A DNA stretch of 36,631 bases from an uncultured Oscillospiraceae bacterium (lineage in GTDB: Bacteria; Bacillota; Clostridia; Oscillospirales; Oscillospiraceae): the NCBI GenBank assembly GCA_900763675.1, contig CAAFLE010000042.1, positions 1 through 36,631 on the forward strand, written 5' to 3'. A program made the translations under genes and the position numbers. The notes under the pieces are model-generated. The model made no database searches. It was not told the origin of the DNA and worked only from the letters and a program-made list of their open reading frames with translations. Shown one piece after another: positions 31,596-36,631 of this stretch; the stretch's first letter is position 1; every line of letters starts with the position of its first letter.

Positions 31596-32855
31596 ATGAA
31601 AAAGAAACACTGCATACTTGCTGCGCTCTTTGCCGCCGTGCTTCTGCCGCGGCTGACGGTGAGCGCTAGGGCGGCGGACACGGACGTTATGTTCTCCGAC
31701 CCGACGGCGACGGTGGGGAACAGCGTCACGGTGAACGTGTATACGACGTCCGCCGTGGCGGGCATCGACCTGACGCTCGTGTACGACACAGACTATCTTG
31801 CCTATACCGGCGCGTCCGGCGGTCTCGGCAACGCGGCGGTGCAGGATAACGGCGGAAGTCTCCGCATTGTGGACTACAGCGGCAGCGGCGAGGGGAAGTT
31901 CTCCCTGAATCTCACGTTCACCGCCCGCACGGCAGGCACAACGTCGCTCCGCCCGACGGCGTGCAGCGCGAGCAACGCCGGGGGCGACGCCATGAGTGTG
32001 GAGTATGCTTCGCACAGCGCCGCGGTCAACATCACCTCGGCGTCCTCCGACTGCACGCTCTCCGCACTGTACATTGACCCCGGCACGCTCTCCCCGGCGT
32101 TTTCCTCCGGCGTAACGAATTACGCCGTGACGGTATCCTACGATACGACGTGGCTTGCCGTGAGCGCCGTGAAGAACGACAGCGCCGCGGGCGTTGCCGT
32201 CAGCGGCAACGGCTCGCTCTCCGTCGGGCTGAACTATGTGACCGTCACCGTGACCGCCGGGAACGGGGCGCAGAAGGTATATACGCTTGCCGTCACCCGG
32301 CAGGGGCAGAACGCCGCCGCGCAGCCGACGCCGGATAACCGCGTCGATACGACCGAGGTTGAGACGCCGACGGAAACGCCGGGCGTCGGACGGACGGTCT
32401 TTACCGCCGAGGGGAGAACCTATACCATTTTGGACCCCACTCTGCTCTCGTCGCAGCCGCCGGAGGGCTGCACGCTCGGCGAGTATGCGCTGCTCGGCAC
32501 GGTCTGCCGGGCGTATCTGCCGGAGAGCGGGGAGTACGTCGTCTTTTACGCCCGCCCGGAGGGCGGAGAGACGGGGCTGTATGTCTATGACACGCGGGAG
32601 GAGACGTTCCAGCGCTACGGTCTGACCGCGGCGGCGAACACGCCGGCGCCCGAGCCGAGCGAGACCCCGGAACCCTCTCCCACACCGGAGCCGACGCCGG
32701 AGACAACGGACGCCGACGCCGGGGAGATCGAAAATCTCCGCTGGACAGTCACGGTGCTTGCTGCTGCGGCGGCGGTGCTGTTCATCGGCGCGGCGGTACT
32801 CGGCACGCTCCTCATCCGCAGCATCACCCGCCCGGTGCGGAAAGTGAAAAAATAA
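31596..32855 (+). CDS. Membrane-anchored protein with cohesin-like and cadherin-like domains
   Basis: The 419-residue protein has a signal peptide (1-27) and a cohesin-like beta-sandwich (about 28-148). Typical features there are 'PTATVGNSVTVNVYTTS', 'GIDLTLVYDTDYLAYTGASG' and 'FSLNLTFTARTAGTTSL'. A cadherin-like domain (152-236) resembles the one in the upstream enzyme. A region of unknown fold (266-343), a Pro/Glu/Thr-rich stalk (349-372), a membrane helix (383-407) and a basic tail complete it. The gene lies 12 nt after the dockerin enzyme with TAAGGAGGAG upstream, so both are made together. The simplest reading is a cell-surface anchor that holds the glucosaminidase by a calcium-dependent cohesin-dockerin contact. 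The cohesin call is by pattern, not by search, and a related carbohydrate-binding fold remains possible. Confidence 0.75.
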   Translation: MKKKHCILAALFAAVLLPRLTVSARAADTDVMFSDPTATVGNSVTVNVYTTSAVAGIDLTLVYDTDYLAYTGASGGLGNAAVQDNGGSLRIVDYSGSGEGKFSLNLTFTARTAGTTSLRPTACSASNAGGDAMSVEYASHSAAVNITSASSDCTLSALYIDPGTLSPAFSSGVTNYAVTVSYDTTWLAVSAVKNDSAAGVAVSGNGSLSVGLNYVTVTVTAGNGAQKVYTLAVTRQGQNAAAQPTPDNRVDTTEVETPTETPGVGRTVFTAEGRTYTILDPTLLSSQPPEGCTLGEYALLGTVCRAYLPESGEYVVFYARPEGGETGLYVYDTREETFQRYGLTAAANTPAPEPSETPEPSPTPEPTPETTDADAGEIENLRWTVTVLAAAAAVLFIGAAVLGTLLIRSITRPVRKVKK

Positions 32856-32864
32856 AAAACTCAT

Positions 32865-32892
32865 GCCGTATGCGCGGAAAGGCGCATACGGC
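32865..32892 (+). other. Hairpin between the cohesin-like gene and the GNAT gene
   Basis: A perfect 10-bp stem pairs 32865-32874 (GCCGTATGCG) with 32883-32892 (CGCATACGGC), with one further pair inside an 8-nt loop. It begins 9 nt after the cohesin-gene stop. There is no T-tract on the plus strand, so it may protect a transcript end, attenuate or simply structure the leader. On the minus strand the T-rich stretch follows only after a few bases. Confidence 0.5.
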
Positions 32893-32919
32893 TGGCTTTG
32901 CGTATGGAAAGGAAAAGCT

Positions 32920-33375
32920 ATGGCGAAGGAAACCGAGAGCGTCCGAACGGTGGACGCGGAGATCACGCTCGTGCCGTACTATCCCAACGAAGCGGTATCG
33001 CTCGCGTGGTATCAGGACCCGGACCTGTGCCGGCAGGTCGATAATATCGACTATGTGTATACGGGCGAGCGGCTCAACGCCATGTATACGTATCTCTCAA
33101 CGCACGGGGTATGCTATTATATATCGTACAACGGCGTTCTTGTGGGCGATGTGTCGCTGCGAAACAGCGGCGAGCTGGCGATCGTTATCTGCAAGGCGCA
33201 TCAGAACCGGCACATCGGCAGGCGCTGCATTCGGGAAATGCTCGCGCTTGCCCGCGAGCGCGGCATGGAGCGTGTAACGGCGAACATCTATTCGTTCAAC
33301 GCGCAGAGCCGGAAAATGTTCCTCTCGCTCGGCTTTCACGAGACCGGCGAGGAATGGTACGCGCTCGAAATCTGA
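32920..33375 (+). CDS. GNAT-family N-acetyltransferase
   Basis: The 151-residue protein has a GNAT fold pattern. The middle strands include 'VCYYISYNGVLVGDVSLRN' and 'GELAIVICKAHQNRHIGRRC', where QNRHIGRR fits the acetyl-CoA pyrophosphate loop. The C-terminal part 'NAQSRKMFLSLGFHETGEEW' is the usual motif A/B end. It is cytoplasmic, with an AAAGGAAAAGCT spacer before the ATG. An in-frame ATG at 32863 lies in the hairpin and is rejected. The substrate is unknown; it is not obviously part of the surface-anchor unit and may have its own regulation. Confidence 0.85.
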   Translation: MAKETESVRTVDAEITLVPYYPNEAVSLAWYQDPDLCRQVDNIDYVYTGERLNAMYTYLSTHGVCYYISYNGVLVGDVSLRNSGELAIVICKAHQNRHIGRRCIREMLALARERGMERVTANIYSFNAQSRKMFLSLGFHETGEEWYALEI

Positions 33376-33377
33376 AA

Positions 33378-33406
33378 TAGACAAACCGTGCGCTGTGTGC
33401 TATGCT
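33378..33406 (+). promoter_or_regulatory. Candidate promoter of the hflKC pair
   Basis: TAGACA (33378-33383) and TATGCT (33401-33406) are separated by 17 nt just after the GNAT stop. The ATG of the first SPFH gene is about 45 nt downstream, with AAAGGAG before it. The hexamers are moderately close to consensus. Confidence 0.5.
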
Positions 33407-33452
33407 GTATGCGGCGGAGCAGCGATGCCCGCCTACAGGAAAGGAGAATCCC

Positions 33453-34481
33453 ATGAGCTTTATCACTCTCATCCTCGTCCTTGCGGCGGTGGCGGCGCTC
33501 ATCGTGGTCGGCACGCGCAAAAAGGACGGCGGCGACGGGAAAAAGAGACTGCCGCGCACGATCGTAACGGTCGCGGCGGTGCTGGTGCTGGTCGGGGCGC
33601 TGGGCTTCGGCTCGGTGTATCAGCTGCAGGAGGACGAATATGCCGTCATCACGACGTTTGGCAAGCCGTCCGTTGTCAGCACGTCCGGTCTCAAATTCAA
33701 AATTCCCATCATCCAGCAGAAAACCATCGTCAGCAAGGCGACGCAGGGCTTCGCGCTCGGCTATGACCTGCGCACGAACGTGAACAACGAGGACGAATCG
33801 CTCATGATCAGCGTGGACTTCAACTTCGTCAACGTGGATTTCTATGTGGAATACCGCGTGGACGACCCCGTGAAGTACCTCTATAACAGCGAGGAACCCG
33901 AAGCCATTTTGAAAATGCTCTGCCAGAGCTACATCCGCGATACCATCGGTCTTTACGGCGTAGACGACATCATCACGACCGGCAAGGCGGAGATTCAGGG
34001 CGTCATCCGCGACAAGATCAGCACGCGGCTCGAGCAGGAGGATCTCGGCATCGTCCTTGTAAACATCGCGCTTCAGGACGCCGAGCCGCCCACGCTCGAG
34101 GTGCAGCAGGCGTTCAAGGCGGTGGAAACCTCCAAGCAGGAGGCAGAGACCGCCATCAACAACGCCAACAAGTATGCCAACGAGCAGCTGCCCGCCGCCA
34201 AGGCGAACGCGGACGAAATACTGCAGCAGGCGCAGGCATATAAGGAATCCCGCATCGCCGAGGCGGAGGGACAGGCGTCGCGCTTCACGGAGCTGTACGC
34301 CGAATACTCCAAGTACCCGGAGATCACGCGCCAGCGTCTCTTTTATGAAATGGTCGCCAAGGTGTTCCCGGATATGAAGATCGTCATCACCGGCAAGGAC
34401 GGCAGCGCTTTGCAGACCGTTCTCCCGCTCGAGAGCTTCACCGGCACGAACACGGCCGCCGCGACAGGGGAGGAGCCGTAA
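33453..34481 (+). CDS. hflK: HflK-like SPFH/band 7 membrane protein
   Basis: The 342-residue protein belongs to the SPFH (stomatin/prohibitin/flotillin/HflK) family. It has two N-terminal hydrophobic segments (about 3-21 and 30-47), separated by a Lys/Asp/Gly-rich loop. The band 7 domain opens 'LQEDEYAVITTFGKPSVV' and includes 'VDFNFVNVDFYVEYRVDDP'. 'DKISTRLEQEDLGIVLVNIA' precedes an Ala/Glu/Gln-rich coiled-coil (about 210-270). In Escherichia coli HflK with HflC forms a cage around the FtsH protease, and that partner role is presumed here. The start at 33453 follows AAAGGAG; an in-frame ATG at 33402 lies in the promoter. It is followed by an HflC gene after 1 nt. Confidence 0.85.
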   Translation: MSFITLILVLAAVAALIVVGTRKKDGGDGKKRLPRTIVTVAAVLVLVGALGFGSVYQLQEDEYAVITTFGKPSVVSTSGLKFKIPIIQQKTIVSKATQGFALGYDLRTNVNNEDESLMISVDFNFVNVDFYVEYRVDDPVKYLYNSEEPEAILKMLCQSYIRDTIGLYGVDDIITTGKAEIQGVIRDKISTRLEQEDLGIVLVNIALQDAEPPTLEVQQAFKAVETSKQEAETAINNANKYANEQLPAAKANADEILQQAQAYKESRIAEAEGQASRFTELYAEYSKYPEITRQRLFYEMVAKVFPDMKIVITGKDGSALQTVLPLESFTGTNTAAATGEEP

Positions 34482-34482
34482 C

Positions 34483-35370
34483 ATGGAATATACGAACAAA
34501 CGCCCCGCCCATCTCGGGAGAACGATTCTGATCGCCGTGCTGGCGGTCGTGGTCCTTGTGCTGCTTTTGAGCAGTCTGTACGTCGTGCAGCCGAACGAAT
34601 ACGGCGTCGTGCGCCAGTTCGGTGCGGTCGTCGATGTGAAAAGCGAGCCGGGTCTGTATGTCAAAATCCCGTTCGTGCAGGAAATGAGCACGCTTCCCAA
34701 TACGGTGCTGCTCTACGACCTGCCCGTGAGCGACATGATCTCCGCGGACAAAACGACGCTCATCGCCGACTGCTTTGCGGTGTGGCGCATCGAGGACCCC
34801 CGGCTGTTCATCGAAACGCTCTCCGGCAGCGTGTCCAACGCCGAGGGACGCATCAACGCCAACGTCTATAACGCGCTCAAAACCGTGCTGTCGTCCATGA
34901 CGCAGGCGGAGATCATCTCCGGGCGCGACGGTACGCTCGTGCGCACCGTTATGAATACCATCGGCGACTCGTTCGAGCGCTACGGCATCGAGCTGATCGC
35001 CGTGGAGACGAAGAAGATCGACCTGCCCGACGACAACAAATCCGCCGTGTTCAGCCGCATGATCTCCGAGCGCAACAACATCGCCGCCGGGTATCTTGCC
35101 GAGGGCGAGAGCCGCGCCAAGGAAATCCGCAACGAAGCGGACAAGCAGGTGCAGATCCTCCTTGCCAACGCCGAAGCGACCGCCGCTACGGTCCGCGCCG
35201 AGGGCGACGCGGAGTATATGCGCATTCTCTCCGAGGTGTACGACTCCCCGGAGGAGGCGGAGTTTTATACGTTTATGATCGCGCTCGACGCGCTGCAGGA
35301 ATCCATGACCGGCGCGGAAAAGACGCTCATTCTCGACGCCGACAGCCCGATCGCAAAGCTGTTCTATTAA
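34483..35370 (+). CDS. hflC: HflC-like SPFH/band 7 membrane protein
   Basis: The 295-residue protein is a second SPFH member with one N-terminal membrane helix (about 14-34). Motifs include 'VQPNEYGVVRQFGAVV', 'GLYVKIPFVQEM', 'DCFAVWRIEDPRLFIETL', 'RYGIELIAVETKKIDLPDDN' and 'VFSRMISERNNIAAGYLAEG'. A typical HflC region of charged Ala-rich helix follows, with 'AEFYTFMIALDALQESM' near the end. It is translated right after HflK (GGGGAGGAG before the ATG). No ftsH or other protease gene lies in the window, so any complex partner must be elsewhere. Confidence 0.88.
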   Translation: MEYTNKRPAHLGRTILIAVLAVVVLVLLLSSLYVVQPNEYGVVRQFGAVVDVKSEPGLYVKIPFVQEMSTLPNTVLLYDLPVSDMISADKTTLIADCFAVWRIEDPRLFIETLSGSVSNAEGRINANVYNALKTVLSSMTQAEIISGRDGTLVRTVMNTIGDSFERYGIELIAVETKKIDLPDDNKSAVFSRMISERNNIAAGYLAEGESRAKEIRNEADKQVQILLANAEATAATVRAEGDAEYMRILSEVYDSPEEAEFYTFMIALDALQESMTGAEKTLILDADSPIAKLFY

Positions 35371-35375
35371 AAGCA

Positions 35376-36452
35376 TTGAACATTCTCTATCTCATCAGCT
35401 ACGCCGGAAAGGCGGGAACGGAAAAGTACGTGGAAAACCTGATGCGGACGTATTCTGCGCAGGGTCACGGCTGCTTTCTCGCCTATATGGAGGGCGGCGA
35501 ACTGGCGGAGCGGGCGGCGGCGCTCGGCTGCGAGAGCTTCCGGCTTGATCTCCGCGCCTCGCACGCGCTTGCCGCGGCGCGGACGCTTGCCCGGCTGTGC
35601 GCGGAAAAGTCGATCGACGTTATCCATGCGCAGTATCCGCGGGAGAACGTGATCGCCGTTTTGTCACGCCTTTTCCGGCGGGAGACCCGCGTCGTGTTCA
35701 CGAGCCATCTCACGGTGCGTCAGAGCGCCCTCTGGCGTCTGGTGAACCGCGCCGTCACGCCGTTTGACGCCGCGTGCGCCGCCGTGTGTACGCAGGGGGC
35801 GCGGCTGCTCGCGGAAAACGGCGTGCGAAAGGAGAAAATCCGCGTCATCTTCAACGGTGTGGAGCCAAAGCCGCTCCCTCCGCGGCAAAACGTCATCCGC
35901 GAGGAGTTTTCGCTCGCGCCGGACTGCTTCGTCCTCCTCACCGCGGCGCGGTATGCGCCGGAAAAGGGACTTTTCGTATTGCTCGACGCGCTGCAAATGC
36001 TCCGGAAGCGAACAAGGCGAGACTTCGTCTGTCTCATTGCGGGCGACGGGGAGCTGTTCGACGCCGTGGGCGAGGGCATCCGGGAGCGGGGGCTTTCGGA
36101 AAACGTCATCCGCGCCGGATACCGCACGGATACGGCGGCGCTCCTGCGCTCGGCGGACGTCTATGTGAGCAGCGCTTTGTATAACGAGGCGATGAGCTTC
36201 GCAGCGCTCGAGGCGATGGCGTGCGCTCTGCCGCTGGTGATGACAGACGTCGGCGCGGGCGCGGACCTTGCCGCCGGGTGCGGTCTCTGCGTGCCGTGCG
36301 GCGACGCCGCCGCGCTGTGCGAGGCGGTGTACCGGCTCATGGCAGACGACGCCTTCCGCTGCGCGTGCGGCGAAAACGCCCGCCGCCGCGCCGAGACGGA
36401 GTTTGATCTTACGCATCAGTGCGAGACGCTTCTCGCGCTTTATGCCAGATAA
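35376..36452 (+). CDS. Family 4 (GT-B) glycosyltransferase, TTG start
   Basis: The 358-residue protein is a GT4 enzyme. It opens 'ILYLISYAGKAGTEKYVENL' and has 'VIHAQYPRENVIAVLSRL' and 'VIFNGVEPKPLPPRQ'. 'LTAARYAPEKGLFVLLDALQ', 'LIAGDGELFDAV' and the donor motif in 'NEAMSFAALEAMACALPLVM' (about 269-288) follow. It is read from a TTG 5 nt after the hflC stop, with only a weak ribosome site, so translation may be coupled to hflC. A later start is possible but would cut into the conserved opening. It is outside the main operon, and its link to that glycan is uncertain. Confidence 0.85.
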   Translation: MNILYLISYAGKAGTEKYVENLMRTYSAQGHGCFLAYMEGGELAERAAALGCESFRLDLRASHALAAARTLARLCAEKSIDVIHAQYPRENVIAVLSRLFRRETRVVFTSHLTVRQSALWRLVNRAVTPFDAACAAVCTQGARLLAENGVRKEKIRVIFNGVEPKPLPPRQNVIREEFSLAPDCFVLLTAARYAPEKGLFVLLDALQMLRKRTRRDFVCLIAGDGELFDAVGEGIRERGLSENVIRAGYRTDTAALLRSADVYVSSALYNEAMSFAALEAMACALPLVMTDVGAGADLAAGCGLCVPCGDAAALCEAVYRLMADDAFRCACGENARRRAETEFDLTHQCETLLALYAR

Positions 36453-36475
36453 GCGTCGATTAACAAGGGCATACA

Positions 36476-36586
36476 CGTCGGACAGCCAGCCTTTTCGGAG
36501 CTTTTTGCCCTTTTGTCGTTGGCGGGCGCCAGCCCGCCTGCCTCCAAAAGAACAAAAATCCCTCGAAAATCCAAGGCTGTCCGATG
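36476..36586. repeat. Large imperfect palindrome, possible dispersed repeat element
   Basis: Two arms of about 52-55 nt pair around a 4-nt GCCA loop. The outer arms CGGACAGCC (36479-36487) and GGCTGTCCG (36575-36583) are perfect, as are the inner GGCGGGC (36521-36527) and GCCCGCC (36532-36538). Between them lie matched T-rich and A-rich stretches, for example CTTTTTGCCCTTTTG opposite CAAAAGAACAAAAAT. It starts 24 nt after the last gene and has no T-tract, so it is unlike a simple terminator. It could be a REP/MITE-like repeat or a structured RNA. Nothing further is seen in 36587-36631. Confidence 0.7.
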
Positions 36587-36631
36587 CGAAGCAGTTTTGC
36601 GGGAGCAGAAATGCCCCCAGACAATGAAAAG

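Noticed and set aside
32865..32892. The hairpin as a plus-strand rho-independent terminator
   Set aside because: The stem is perfect but is followed by TGGCTTTGCG rather than a T-tract; kept only as a hairpin of unknown role.
30396..32966. An 856-residue minus-strand open frame across the dockerin and cohesin genes
   Set aside because: It is a shadow of two genes with signal peptides and recognisable domains; its own translation is Arg-rich with no motif.

Overview
The window looks like chromosomal DNA from a GC-rich Gram-positive member of the Clostridia, plausibly a gut Oscillospiraceae-type bacterium. The support is indirect: strong Shine-Dalgarno sequences, GTG and TTG starts, a TnpV-type remnant of a Tn4451-like transposon, InlB-repeat and BspA-type leucine-rich surface proteins, a cohesin/dockerin pair, and TupA-like and DUF1919 genes. 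The organism assignment is inference. Most of the window is a cell-surface polysaccharide locus.

Left edge, minus strand (1-4119): a truncated TnpV-like gene with its own terminator, a 917-residue secreted and membrane-anchored InlB-repeat/LRR surface protein, and a Core-2/I-branching (GT14) glycosyltransferase with a near-consensus promoter. A divergent intergenic region of about 210 bp holds one promoter on each strand.

First plus-strand unit (4152-7666): a membrane-anchored protein built from six modules of about 65 residues followed by leucine-rich repeats, then a polyprenyl-phosphate sugar-1-phosphate transferase that would start glycan assembly. A clear terminator follows.

Main operon (7673-29414): a promoter is followed by about 21.6 kb of tightly packed genes, many with 1-4 nt overlaps. 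It encodes eight glycosyltransferases (two GT2-like, six GT4-like), a LysA-like PLP decarboxylase, an ATP-grasp ligase, a PIG-L deacetylase, a UDP-GlcNAc 2-epimerase, a Wzx flippase, a TupA-like ATP-grasp protein and a DUF1919 protein. After a 97-bp gap with an internal promoter come five genes matching the WbpA-I-B-D-E route to UDP-2,3-diacetamido-2,3-dideoxy-D-mannuronic acid. A strong hairpin ends the operon. The likely scheme is a lipid-linked, amino-sugar- and uronate-rich oligosaccharide made inside the cell, decorated by the ligase, deacetylase and decarboxylase genes, and flipped by Wzx. No Wzy polymerase or Wzz/kinase pair lies in the window.

Right part (29430-36586): a secreted glucosaminidase ending in a dockerin, followed by a membrane-anchored cohesin-like protein. 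This looks like a self-contained two-protein system for holding a wall hydrolase on the cell surface. It is followed by a GNAT acetyltransferase, an HflK/HflC membrane pair, a further GT4 glycosyltransferase and a large imperfect palindrome near the edge.

The most interesting items are the adjacent dockerin-glucosaminidase and cohesin anchor, the atypical decarboxylase/ATP-grasp/PIG-L trio, the TupA-like gene beside a diacetamido-uronate pathway, and the repeat-module membrane protein paired with the initiating sugar transferase. No gene-free stretch exceeds 300 bases.
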